Of a DNA stretch of 64,000 nt, positions 9,268 to 18,092 are shown in pieces. Position numbers and translations under genes: made by a program. A model generated the notes under the pieces. The model saw nothing but the letters and a program-made list of their open reading frames with translations. It had not been told where the DNA came from and ran no database searches. How positions within the stretch are numbered: position 1 is the first letter of the stretch; every line of letters begins with the position of its first letter. The stretch spans positions 372,001 through 436,000 of the forward strand of contig NZ_SJPF01000001.1 of NCBI RefSeq assembly GCF_007859755.1, read 5' to 3'. Source of the DNA: Blastopirellula retiformator. GTDB taxonomy: Bacteria > Planctomycetota > Planctomycetia > Pirellulales > Pirellulaceae.

Positions 9268-9894
9268 ATGTGGCCTGAAGCTGAAAAGACCGAACAGCTG
9301 ATCCAGAACGCCAAACAGGGCGATTCGGACGCGCGCGACAAGCTGCTCGAGCGGCATCGCGACTCGCTGCGGCGGATGGTCGAGATGCGCCTGGATCGCA
9401 AGATCCGCCGCCGAGTCGACGCCAGCGACGTTGTCCAGGACGTATTGGTCGAAGCCAATCGCCGGCTGACCGATTACATGGCCAATCCGGTGATGCCGTT
9501 TCATCTGTGGCTGCGGCACCTGGCGCAAGACCGGATCATCGACGCTCATCGCCGACATCGCGGTTCGAAAAAACGGAGCGTTGATCTTGAGCAAAACATC
9601 GCGGCGCCGGTCAACGTCGACCAGTCGTCGCTTAATATCATCGCCCAGATCTGCGACAACGAGATGACCCCGGCCGCCGCCGCCACGATGAGCGAACTGC
9701 AAGCGCGGTTCGAGCAGGCGATCGCTCAACTCGACGATCAAGATCGCGAAGTGGTCGTGATGCGGCATTTTGAACTTCTCTCGAATCAGGAAGTCGCCGC
9801 GGCCCTTGGTCTATCGGCTGCCGCCGCCAGTATGCGTTATCTGCGAGCGTTGCGTCGGTTGCGGGCCTTGCTGGGAGAGCCGACCGGGGAGTAA
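9268..9894 (+). CDS. ECF-type sigma factor (planctomycete kinase-linked group)
   Basis: The 208-residue product starts at the ATG at 9268, with GAGAAG ten bases upstream; an in-frame ATG at 9253 is less likely because relatives begin with MWP. Region 2 reads VDASDVVQDVLVEANRRL followed by MPFHLWLRHLAQDRIIDAHR, the signature of sigma factors that planctomycetes place beside protein kinases. Region 4 reads LDDQDREVVVMRHFELLSNQ with the helix-turn-helix VAAALGLSAAAASMRYLRA. The kinase gene follows after only 6 bases, so the two are almost certainly co-transcribed. Phosphorylation of the sigma factor or a partner by the kinase is a reasonable hypothesis, not shown here. Confidence 0.9.
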   Translation: MWPEAEKTEQLIQNAKQGDSDARDKLLERHRDSLRRMVEMRLDRKIRRRVDASDVVQDVLVEANRRLTDYMANPVMPFHLWLRHLAQDRIIDAHRRHRGSKKRSVDLEQNIAAPVNVDQSSLNIIAQICDNEMTPAAAATMSELQARFEQAIAQLDDQDREVVVMRHFELLSNQEVAAALGLSAAAASMRYLRALRRLRALLGEPTGE

Positions 9895-9900
9895 GCGACT

Positions 9901-11571
9901 ATGACCGAAGATGCCGACCAGCGTGATGAGCGACTCGCCGCTTTGATCGACCAACTGACCGCCGAAGCGAAAGCGGGCAAGCTGATCGATCTGGATCAGG
10001 TCACCGCGTCGCATCCCGATTTGGCCAGCGATCTGCGTGAACTATGGGGCGCCGTGATGCTGGCTGATGCGGTCGCGACCAAGGTCCGCAGCGATATAGA
10101 GCTCACGCAATCGGCCAGCGGTTCCGCCGGTTCGTCGAGCGGCAATCTCTCGCCGCTTTCGCTACCGGCCGACTTTGGCGACTATCGACTGCTAGAAGAA
10201 ATCGGCCGCGGCGGCATGGGAATCGTCTACCGAGCGAAGCAAAAGAGCCTTGACCGGATCGTCGCCGTAAAGATGGTCCTGCGTGATCGCCTGGCGTCGA
10301 GCGAAGATCATGCCCGGTTCCGCAGCGAGGCGGAAGCGGCTGCCCGGATCGAACATCCGTCGGTCGTGCCGATCTACGAAGTGGGAGAATTCGATCGCCG
10401 CTGCTACTTCACCATGAAGTACGTGCAGGGCGAAACGCTGTCGGACCGGATTGCCCGGGGGCCGATGCCGCCGCGCGAAGCGGCGATGCTGCTGAAGCAA
10501 GTCGCCGACGCGGTCCACTGCGCTCATCTGCAAGGCGTGCTGCACCGTGACCTGAAGCCGTCGAACATCCTGCTCGACGAATCGGGGCGCCCGCTGGTGA
10601 CCGACTTTGGTTTGGCGAAGCGGACTTCCGACGTGACCGACCTGACCCGCACCGGGGCGATTTTGGGAACGCCCACGTACATGGCGCCCGAGCAAGCGGC
10701 CGGCAATCGGGGACGCATTGGCCCGGTGAGCGACGTCTATAGCTTGGGGACGATTCTGTACGCGATGCTGACCGGTCGGCCGCCGTTTCAAGGAGACTCG
10801 CCGGTCGACGTGGTGCTGAAAGTGCTCGAGCAAGACCCGCCTCCGCCGCGCGAGATCTATCCCAAGGTTGACCGCGACCTGGAGATGATTGCGCTACGCT
10901 GTCTGCAGAAGCCGATCGACCTGCGGTATGGCAGCGCTGAGGCGCTTTCGCGCGACCTGAACGCCTACCTGCACGATGAATCAATCGCAGCCCGTAGCGG
11001 GCGGTTTGGGCAGATCGTCTCGCGGCTGTTTCGCGAAACGCATCATGCCCAGGTGCTGGAGAACTGGGGCTTGCTCTGGATCTGGCATAGCCTGGTGCTG
11101 TTTGCAATGTCGCTGGCGACGTTCGGCTTGCAGTGGATCGGCGACAATACGCGGTGGCATTACGTCTTTATCTGGACCGTGATCGCCGGAGCGTGGGCGT
11201 TTATCTTTTGGGGCTTAAGACGACGGATGGGCCCGGTCACGTTTGTCGAACGGCAGATTGCCCACGTCTGGGGCGCCGGCATGATTGGGGTGGTCAGTCT
11301 CTTCCCGATCGAAGCGCTGATGGGCTTCGGCCCGGTCGTGCTTTCGCCGGTTCTGGCGGTGATCGCGGGAATGCTCTTCTTGATCAAGGGAGGGATCCTA
11401 AGCGGCTGGTTCTACATCCAGGCCGCCGTTTTGTTCCTAACGGCGATCCCGATGGCGATGTTCCCGCTGTACGCCCATTTGATCTACGCGGTGGTGGCGT
11501 CACTTTGCTTTTTCATCCCGGGCGTGCAGTATTATCGCCAGCGATTAAGAAGTAGAGCCGCGCTATCGTAG
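9901..11571 (+). CDS. Transmembrane serine/threonine protein kinase (PknB type)
   Basis: The 556-residue protein has a short N-terminal region (1-93) followed by a complete Hanks-type kinase domain (about 94-365). Visible motifs are the glycine loop GRGGMG, the ATP-binding Lys in VAVKMV near residue 123, the catalytic HRDLKPSN near 215, DFG near 234 and APE near 262. All catalytic residues are present. The C-terminal 160 residues contain about six hydrophobic helices in place of the single helix with extracellular PASTA or WD repeats common in this class, so it may sense through the membrane itself. It forms a two-gene unit with the sigma factor immediately upstream. Confidence 0.93.
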   Translation: MTEDADQRDERLAALIDQLTAEAKAGKLIDLDQVTASHPDLASDLRELWGAVMLADAVATKVRSDIELTQSASGSAGSSSGNLSPLSLPADFGDYRLLEEIGRGGMGIVYRAKQKSLDRIVAVKMVLRDRLASSEDHARFRSEAEAAARIEHPSVVPIYEVGEFDRRCYFTMKYVQGETLSDRIARGPMPPREAAMLLKQVADAVHCAHLQGVLHRDLKPSNILLDESGRPLVTDFGLAKRTSDVTDLTRTGAILGTPTYMAPEQAAGNRGRIGPVSDVYSLGTILYAMLTGRPPFQGDSPVDVVLKVLEQDPPPPREIYPKVDRDLEMIALRCLQKPIDLRYGSAEALSRDLNAYLHDESIAARSGRFGQIVSRLFRETHHAQVLENWGLLWIWHSLVLFAMSLATFGLQWIGDNTRWHYVFIWTVIAGAWAFIFWGLRRRMGPVTFVERQIAHVWGAGMIGVVSLFPIEALMGFGPVVLSPVLAVIAGMLFLIKGGILSGWFYIQAAVLFLTAIPMAMFPLYAHLIYAVVASLCFFIPGVQYYRQRLRSRAALS

Positions 11572-11585
11572 CCCGAGGCGCGAAC
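11566..11585. repeat. TAGCCCG-type short dispersed repeat, copy 1
   Basis: The sequence ATCGTAGCCCGAGGCGCGAA overlaps the stop codon of the kinase gene. Related copies lie at 25847-25870 and 34275-34297, with a core of TAGCCCG followed by AGGCGCAAGC-like bases. All three are at or after gene ends, as expected for REP-like elements. Confidence 0.45.
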
Positions 11586-11638
11586 AATTTGGCAATCCAC
11601 GCGATGTAGGATTAGAACTGCCTTAAAGGAGAACCGCC

Positions 11639-11914
11639 ATGCAGATTGACATTTCGCCCGCGGATTGGCAAAAGCTGGAACAATTGGCGAAGGACACGGG
11701 GTTTGAAAGCGTCGAATCGCTCATTGGTGAGCACGTTCGATTTCTAGCAAACCACGAGTCGGCGCGTGACATCCTGTCTTTGGATGACGATGAGTTGGCG
11801 GCGAGTGCGGCAATGTGCGACTGCGGCATGGCCGAACTCGACGCCGGACGCGGTAAGGACGCGATCGCGGCGATGGAGGAAATTGGTCGGCAGCGCGGAT
11901 TCTCTCCAGAATGA
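11639..11914 (+). CDS. Small antitoxin-like protein of a ParE-type pair
   Basis: The 91-residue acidic protein starts at an ATG preceded by AAAGGAGAAC, a strong ribosome-binding site. The N-terminus (ISPADWQKLEQLAKDTGFES) predicts a short strand-helix-helix compatible with small antitoxin DNA-binding domains, and the C-terminal half is Asp/Glu/Ala-rich. The main support is position: a RelE/ParE-like gene follows 12 bases downstream on the same strand. If correct, it would neutralise that toxin and repress the operon. The family assignment from its own sequence is weak. Confidence 0.6.
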   Translation: MQIDISPADWQKLEQLAKDTGFESVESLIGEHVRFLANHESARDILSLDDDELAASAAMCDCGMAELDAGRGKDAIAAMEEIGRQRGFSPE

Positions 11915-11926
11915 AAAAAGTATCGC

Positions 11927-12244
11927 GTGGAGATCTCTTCGGAGGCCCTTGAGGGCGTAACGCAGTTTCTGGATTACATAGGCGTTGTTAATCAGGCGCC
12001 GCTCAATGCCAAGCGTTGGTGGCGAAAGGCAGCCAAGGCCATCGAAAGTCTCCGGTACTTTCCGCATCGCTGCCCGATTGCCCCTGAGGCGGAAATCTGC
12101 AACTACGAGGTCCGTGCCCTCATCATTGCCCCATGTCTTTTTCTATTCCATGTCGATGACGCAAGAACATGCGTTCGCGTCATCGTTTTTCGACATGGCC
12201 GACAACTACCTTCCAAGGACAGGCTTCCCGACACTCCTGCTTAG
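11927..12244 (+). CDS. ParE/RelE-superfamily toxin
   Basis: The 105-residue protein starts at a GTG; no ATG is available because the frame is closed by the antitoxin stop codon at 11912-11914. The ParE-like pattern is visible: an N-terminal VEISSEALEGVTQFLDYI helix pair, then AKRWWRKAAKAIESLRYFP (helix ending in Leu-x-x-Phe-Pro), and a C-terminal YEVRALIIAPCLFLFHVDD strand followed by VRVIVFRHGRQ. ParE proteins poison DNA gyrase and RelE relatives cleave mRNA; which applies cannot be told. The gene is the second of a two-gene toxin-antitoxin unit and converges on the large ThuA gene, leaving 11 bases between the stops. Confidence 0.75.
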   Translation: MEISSEALEGVTQFLDYIGVVNQAPLNAKRWWRKAAKAIESLRYFPHRCPIAPEAEICNYEVRALIIAPCLFLFHVDDARTCVRVIVFRHGRQLPSKDRLPDTPA

Positions 12245-12255
12245 GGCGGCGGCTC

Positions 12256-15200
12256 TTATTCCCCTTTTCCATCCGGCTGTTCCGCCGTGATCGCCATCAC
12301 GATCGGCGCGCTCTGATGGCGGCCTTTCACCAGTTCGATCTCGGCGATCTCTTCGGTGGGGCGTTTTGGCTCGACCTTGATGTACCGCATTTGCTGACCG
12401 CCGTCGAAGGCGAAGGCGAACTTCGAGTCGGGGACGTCGGTCTTGCGGATGTAGTCGGCGAAGTGCCGGGCGTTTTTCAGCTCGATCTCTTCGGTCTGGC
12501 CGTCGGCGTAGTGCAGTTTGACGATCATCGCCGTGGTCGGCGTGTTGTCATACGGCGCTCCCCAGCCGCTGATGCCGCTGAGCAGGTGGATCGCTTTGGC
12601 CGGAGCGTGCAGCGGCAAGGTGACCGAGGTCGGCATCGACGCCGAACCGGGGGCGTTGCGGCTGCGTAGCATCACGACGTTTGGCTTGTCGCCGGTCGGA
12701 TTGAGCAAGACGAACGGAACCCCTTCAACCGTCTTGGGAGACCAGTCGCCGAGACGCAGAGTCTCGGTCAGATTGTCGGGGTTGTAGAACATGCCCTTGT
12801 TGCTGCTGGTCGTCGCCACGCGGTCAAGCGGCAGCGGCACAAACTTCCCTTTCGTGGTCAGGAACTCGAGCAGGTCGGTCATTTCCTCGCGGGTCATCTG
12901 CTTCTCGAAGCCATCGGGCATCAGCGACTTGCGCGACGAGACCAGCTCTTCGATGTCTTCACGGGCCAACTGGTGCTTCTTCGCTTCGGCGTCGATGATT
13001 TCGATCGCGGTTCGCGATTCGCCCGCCAGCATGCCGGTCAGCAGCTTGCCGTCGATCGTCATTACGGTGTAGGTGCGGAAGTTCCCTTCAACGCTGCGGC
13101 TCGGATCGATGATGTTGGTCAGCAGTTCCGCTTTGGGGTGAACCGCCATGCCGGTCAGATCGGGGCCAACTTCGCTTCCTTCGCCACTATGCATGTGGCA
13201 TTTCGAGCAATGCTTCTTGAACATCGCCTGGCCATTCTTCGAATCACCTTTCACTTCGGCGATCGCCAGCAGGTCGTGCAGCACCGCGTCGCGGTCGGCA
13301 TTGGGCAAACCGCCACCCATGGCCAATAGCTTGCGGGCTCGTTCGCGAATCTTGGCGTCGGGATGATCGGCCAAGGCCTGACGTTGGTCGAGCTTCAGGT
13401 CGCTGAAAGCGATGTCGCCCGATTCCAACGCGTTGACCAGGTCGCTGGTCGTGGCGGCCCGCGATAGCAAGACGCGAATGGCCGCGTCACGCGACGTCGG
13501 AGTCATTGCCGAGGCCGCTTCGGCCAGAGCTTCGCCGGTTGCATCGGCCGTGCTGGCCGAGAGGGCCGACAGGAGCCCGACGTTCAGTTTGGGAGTCGCA
13601 TTGGGGCCAATCATGTCGAGGATCACATCGACCGGACGCATGTCGTCGGCCATGAACTCGACCGCTTGACGAGCCGCGGCGATGCGGTCCTCTTCGCTGG
13701 CGTCTTCATCTTCGATGATGCTTAGCAACTGGTCAGAGACCTTGTCGGCGTACGACTGCAGATCGACGCCGCTCCAATTGTCGGCCAAGCGAATCAGGGC
13801 CGCTTTAACCGCGATCGGGGCCTTTTCGACCACAGCGCCGGCGGCGGCCGAAGTGGCATTGGTGGCCGTAATCTTGTAATTGCGCGGCCAGCCTTCGTTT
13901 AGGCCGCTGATGACGGCGTTCAAGATCGACTCGTCGGCGTTCTGCAAACCGGTCAGCAGCGAATCAAGCTGTTCGGCCGTCAGTTTGCCGCGGGCCAAAT
14001 GTTCGGCGACGATGCCGGTAATTCGAATCGCCTTGTCGCCAGGCAATTGATCCTTGGCGGCGATTTGCGGTAGAAAGCCGCCAGCATGGCGAGCCGCTGC
14101 GGCGGTCAACGCGTCCGGCAACCAGCGATCGTTCATCAACTTGGCGTCGGTCGCCAACTTGGCGATCGCGGCGCCTGCCTTGTCGTTGGAAGGCATGTCG
14201 GCCAGCGCGAGCAGCGCCGCCAGGCGAACTTGGGCGTTGGCGTCATCGAGCGTTCCACTGGCCAGAATCGCGGCGGTCGAAGCGTCGGTCGGCGGCAACA
14301 CCGCCAAGGCGTTACGGCGCACGCCGGGCGAACGATGCGAGAGGGCGGTCACCACCGCGTTGTTGGCGGCGGTCTGATGCGGATCGGCTAGCACGCCCAG
14401 TCCTTCTAGCGTCCACAAGGCGTGAATCGCGGCGACGTTCAAACCAATCGCGTCGGTCGCGGGATCGAGCGTCAGTTGAATCAATTGCGGCACAACGTCA
14501 CGCTTGCCGCGATCGATCAACAATCGCTGGGCGTGCAGGCGCCATTGCATGTTGGGATGCTTCAGCGCGGCGACCAGGGCGTCGGCGTCGGCGTCCTTCA
14601 GGTTGATCGCGGGGTTCGCGTCTTCGTCCGCTTTGTCATAGACGACGCGATAGACGCGGCCATGCTTCTTGTCGCGGAGGTCCGACTCGTAAGCGGCGCC
14701 TTTGCCGGTTTTGAAACCATGCGGCGTCGGATTGTGCTGCACGATGTAGTTGTACCAGTCGAGGAACCAGACGTTGCCGTCAGGGCCGACCTGGGCGACG
14801 ATTGGCGCGGTCCACTCGTCATCGCTGGCGACCAGGTTCAGCGGGCTGGTCGAATGAAAGTCGGATCCATCGGGCGTCATGACGAACGTGCCAATCAGCT
14901 TGCCGGTCGGTCCGCAAACGAACGCGGTCTTGTTCCACCATTGCTCGGGATAAACGCGGGCGGTGTAAAGATCATGCCCGGCGCCGGCGGTGTAGCCGCC
15001 ATGTTGATCGACCTGACGCACTTTGTCGGTGATCGGCTTGAACAGATAGGTGTCGGCGATCGTGCCCAGTCGGCTGGGGCCCCAACCGCGAACCTGTTCG
15101 TAGTAGCGGTTGGCGATCGGCATGAAGACGCTCGGATTGCGGTTGGCGGTCGAGCCGAAGATGATCCCTTCTTCGCTGATTCCCAAACCCCAGGTGTTGT

Positions 15201-16674
15201 TATCGGTCGAGCGGATGAACTCCAGGTCGGTCACGTTCGGCGGATCTTGATCATCCAGGCGAAAGCGGAAGAAGCCCATGCGGAAGTTCGGCTGCTTCTT
15301 ACCAGCGATGACCGGCGCCGAGTCGTTGTACCCCTGCATCCCCCAGATCCAGTTGTCCAGGCCGTAGTGCAGATTGCTGACCCCGCCATGCGTGTCGCCG
15401 AGGGTCCAGTTGGTGATGATCGGCTTGCGGACGTCCGCTTTGCCGTCGCCGTCGGTATCCTTCAGGAAGAGGGTCTCAGTACCGTTTTGCACGATCGCCC
15501 CGCCGCGGTACGGCAAGATCGAAGTCGGAATGCTCAGGTTCTCGGCGAAGATCGTGTACTTGTCCGCCTTGCCGTCGCCGTTGGTATCTTCGCAGATGCG
15601 AATGCGATCGCGACCGCGGTTGTTCGGTTTCAGTTCGTTCGGATAGTCGAGCGTTTCGCAAACCCATAGGCGGCCTTGCTCGTCCCAGTTCATCGCGATC
15701 GGCTTGCCTCCCTGTTCGGGATCGGCAGCATACAGGTCGATCGAGAAGTCGACCGGATTGACCATGTGGGTCATCGATTTTTCGGCCGGCAGGGGAAGCT
15801 GCATCTTGGTCAGCGGCTCGGCCTGAACGCCCCAGGTATCGCTCGGCGTGTAGTTCGGGATCTTGGCGCCAACGTCGATGTAGTCGAACGGCGCCGCATC
15901 GGCCGGCACCATCGTCATCTTGGGGGCGTCGAAACGGGACGTGTCGTAGAAATCGCCGGCCAGGCTCGGGTCGCCGCCAGTCGCCCAGCGGACGCCCCGT
16001 TCGACCAGGTTCATAAAGCCGGGGTTGCCCCAGGTCCGCGCGTCATGCCCCCAGGCGGTGTAAAAGATGCGGCCGGCGCCTTGCGTGCGGATCCAGGTCC
16101 ACGGTTCCTGCGTGTTGCCGTCGGCCTGACCACCTTGCACGCGATATTCGAGCACGGTGCGGTCTCGCTCGTTGTGGCGATGGTGAATGTACGTTTCGTC
16201 CCAGCTTTGGAAGCCGTGAAAGCCATCCATGATCGGATGATCGGGCTCGGCGATCACGGTCGAGAAGACTTCGCCCCCATGCTTCAAAAACTGACCGCCC
16301 ACCAAGTCGACGTAGGCCGGCGAGTTGAGGAAGCAGTAGGACGCACAATGGAGCGGAATCAGCGCGCCCCCTTTGACGACGTAGTCCAGCAGCGCCGCTT
16401 CCTGCTCAGGCGAGATCTTCTCGATGTTGGCGTAGATCATCAGCCCGTCGTATTGCTTCAGCCGCTCTTTGTTCAGAGCGGTGACGTCTTCGGTGTACTC
16501 GATGTCGATGCCGCGCTCTTTCATGACCGGAATCATTTGAGCGGCCCGATCGGCAGGGCGGTGATGTCCCTGGTCCCCGAGGAACAAGATCCGAATCGGC
16601 CCTTCTTCGGCAGCGCGGGCCAGCGGCGTCAGAAGCAAGCAAAACAATAACGAAGAGACAAGCAAACGAATCAC
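12256..16674 (-). CDS. Giant secreted ThuA / PVC dehydrogenase-propeller / HEAT / cytochrome c protein
   Basis: This 1472-residue protein starts at a GTG preceded by CCGGAG and carries a signal peptide (about 1-21). Residues 25-235 form a ThuA-like glutamine-amidotransferase fold (IRILFLGDQGHH, ALIPLHCASYCF). Residues 300-680 form the PVC membrane-bound dehydrogenase propeller (GRLWVCETLDYPNE, DTNGDGKADKYTIF repeats). Residues about 690-1050 are helical HEAT-like repeats. A single haem c motif, CSKCH, near residue 1153 is followed by GPDLTGM, a typical methionine axial ligand context. A C-terminal beta-rich domain follows. Members of this group are exported and thought to act in sugar oxidation with periplasmic electron transfer; that role is inferred. 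The Gfo/Idh/MocA oxidoreductase gene lies 84 bases upstream on the same strand, which supports a carbohydrate role. Confidence 0.88.
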   Translation of the reverse strand: MIRLLVSSLLFCLLLTPLARAAEEGPIRILFLGDQGHHRPADRAAQMIPVMKERGIDIEYTEDVTALNKERLKQYDGLMIYANIEKISPEQEAALLDYVVKGGALIPLHCASYCFLNSPAYVDLVGGQFLKHGGEVFSTVIAEPDHPIMDGFHGFQSWDETYIHHRHNERDRTVLEYRVQGGQADGNTQEPWTWIRTQGAGRIFYTAWGHDARTWGNPGFMNLVERGVRWATGGDPSLAGDFYDTSRFDAPKMTMVPADAAPFDYIDVGAKIPNYTPSDTWGVQAEPLTKMQLPLPAEKSMTHMVNPVDFSIDLYAADPEQGGKPIAMNWDEQGRLWVCETLDYPNELKPNNRGRDRIRICEDTNGDGKADKYTIFAENLSIPTSILPYRGGAIVQNGTETLFLKDTDGDGKADVRKPIITNWTLGDTHGGVSNLHYGLDNWIWGMQGYNDSAPVIAGKKQPNFRMGFFRFRLDDQDPPNVTDLEFIRSTDNNTWGLGISEEGIIFGSTANRNPSVFMPIANRYYEQVRGWGPSRLGTIADTYLFKPITDKVRQVDQHGGYTAGAGHDLYTARVYPEQWWNKTAFVCGPTGKLIGTFVMTPDGSDFHSTSPLNLVASDDEWTAPIVAQVGPDGNVWFLDWYNYIVQHNPTPHGFKTGKGAAYESDLRDKKHGRVYRVVYDKADEDANPAINLKDADADALVAALKHPNMQWRLHAQRLLIDRGKRDVVPQLIQLTLDPATDAIGLNVAAIHALWTLEGLGVLADPHQTAANNAVVTALSHRSPGVRRNALAVLPPTDASTAAILASGTLDDANAQVRLAALLALADMPSNDKAGAAIAKLATDAKLMNDRWLPDALTAAAARHAGGFLPQIAAKDQLPGDKAIRITGIVAEHLARGKLTAEQLDSLLTGLQNADESILNAVISGLNEGWPRNYKITATNATSAAAGAVVEKAPIAVKAALIRLADNWSGVDLQSYADKVSDQLLSIIEDEDASEEDRIAAARQAVEFMADDMRPVDVILDMIGPNATPKLNVGLLSALSASTADATGEALAEAASAMTPTSRDAAIRVLLSRAATTSDLVNALESGDIAFSDLKLDQRQALADHPDAKIRERARKLLAMGGGLPNADRDAVLHDLLAIAEVKGDSKNGQAMFKKHCSKCHMHSGEGSEVGPDLTGMAVHPKAELLTNIIDPSRSVEGNFRTYTVMTIDGKLLTGMLAGESRTAIEIIDAEAKKHQLAREDIEELVSSRKSLMPDGFEKQMTREEMTDLLEFLTTKGKFVPLPLDRVATTSSNKGMFYNPDNLTETLRLGDWSPKTVEGVPFVLLNPTGDKPNVVMLRSRNAPGSASMPTSVTLPLHAPAKAIHLLSGISGWGAPYDNTPTTAMIVKLHYADGQTEEIELKNARHFADYIRKTDVPDSKFAFAFDGGQQMRYIKVEPKRPTEEIAEIELVKGRHQSAPIVMAITAEQPDGKGE

Positions 16675-16758
16675 GGCGAAACTCCGGACGAAGCGTCTGT
16701 CGTCGACAGACGCTTGTGTGAAGGGGAATGATCAAGGAAACCGCGGCACGCTGGCCAG

Positions 16759-17874
16759 TTAGGCGAGCGTGAAGTCGGGCAGACGAACGATCTCGCCTCC
16801 CTTGTTGGTTGACTCATGGGCACACAAGCCGACGCAGGTCCAGTTGGCGCTGATCACGGCGTTGGGCCACGGGTCGCGATCGTCGGCCAGGGCAGTGGCG
16901 AACTGGTGCGCCAAGTGCGGGTGCGAACCGCCATGTCCGGCGCCTTGGATGAACGACAGGTGCTCGGCGTCTTGGATCGCGGTGGTGAACTTCTGGATCG
17001 CTTCCGGCAACCGGCTGGCGAAGTCAGGCGCCGTGATTCGCTGGGCGATTTCGTGCTCCGGATTTTTGGCCGTGTGCAGCACATGCTCTTCCCCTTCGAT
17101 CAAGGCCCACTCAAAGCTCTTCTTGGTGCCGTACACGTCGAAGCTTTCTCGATACTGACGAGCCGTGTCAAACAGGAACCGCCAGATGTGGGCGGCGACC
17201 GGGCTATCTTTCAGCTTAATGTGACAAGACTCGACGGCGTACTGGTTGCCCGACTTTTCGGCCAGTTCCGGAGAGATCACGCCAGAGCCTAAGCAGCTGA
17301 CATACTCGGCGCGGCTGTTCATCAGACCCAGCACCGGGCTAACGACGTGCGTCGCGTAGTGCATCGGGATCATCCGTTCCCAGTATTCCGGCCAACCTTC
17401 CATATCTTGCGGATGCGACGCGGCCATGTATTGAATATCGCCCAGTTCGCCCTGATCGTACAAGTCTTTGATGTAGAGGAACTCGCGGCTGTAGACGACC
17501 GTCTCGGCCATCATGTACTTCAGGCCGGTTTCGGCAACTTTCTCGACGATCTGGCGGCACTCGTCGATGGTGGTCGCCATCGGGACGGTGCACATGACAT
17601 GCTTGCCGGCGTCGAGCGCCTTCAGCGTCATCCAGCCGTGATCCGGAATCGGAGAATTGATATGGACGAAGTCGACGTTGGGGTCGGCCAGCACTTCGTC
17701 GTAGCTCGTGTATCGCTTTTCGATCTCGAAGGCGTCGGCAATCTTGTGCATTTCGGTTTCGTTCCGCCGGCAGACCCCGTACATGTTGACCTGCGGGTGG
17801 CACTTGTAGATCGGAATGAACTCGGAGCCGAAACCGAGCCCCACAATGACCACGTTGAACTGTTTCGTACTCAT
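16759..17874 (-). CDS. Gfo/Idh/MocA-family oxidoreductase
   Basis: The 371-residue protein opens with the Rossmann motif VVIVGLGFGSEF and continues with VCRRNETEMHKIADAFEI, as in NAD(P)-dependent sugar or inositol dehydrogenases. The second conserved block, usually CEKP, reads MCTVPMA around residues 93-99, so the catalytic lysine of the EKP motif is replaced by valine. The C-terminal alpha/beta domain is complete and the length is normal. It is transcribed divergently from a XylR-like regulator and towards the ThuA/HEAT/cytochrome gene, suggesting a regulated carbohydrate-catabolism locus. Whether it still catalyses hydride transfer is unclear given the altered motif. Confidence 0.88.
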   Translation of the reverse strand: MSTKQFNVVIVGLGFGSEFIPIYKCHPQVNMYGVCRRNETEMHKIADAFEIEKRYTSYDEVLADPNVDFVHINSPIPDHGWMTLKALDAGKHVMCTVPMATTIDECRQIVEKVAETGLKYMMAETVVYSREFLYIKDLYDQGELGDIQYMAASHPQDMEGWPEYWERMIPMHYATHVVSPVLGLMNSRAEYVSCLGSGVISPELAEKSGNQYAVESCHIKLKDSPVAAHIWRFLFDTARQYRESFDVYGTKKSFEWALIEGEEHVLHTAKNPEHEIAQRITAPDFASRLPEAIQKFTTAIQDAEHLSFIQGAGHGGSHPHLAHQFATALADDRDPWPNAVISANWTCVGLCAHESTNKGGEIVRLPDFTLA

Positions 17875-18092
17875 CGAAAAATCCTTCGGGCGAAAAGATG
17901 CATGGAGGTACAGCGCAGGGGCAGAGCGACTGACTGCTTCCGGTACTTATAGCCTGACTTGTCGGCGGGGCGAAAGCCATGAGAAAACACGAACGCGATC
18001 TAAGGTATTTTACATAAGGAGGATGGTGTCCGCGATTTTTCGTCTACAATGGAGGCAACTCCCCCACTCCTCTTTCCGGTAGATGGTCGCCC

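Noticed and set aside
14422-15669. A 415-codon open frame opposite the ThuA/HEAT/cytochrome gene
   Set aside because: It is a shadow of the propeller-encoding region; composition is dominated by Val/Arg/Asp/Gly and there is no recognisable domain.
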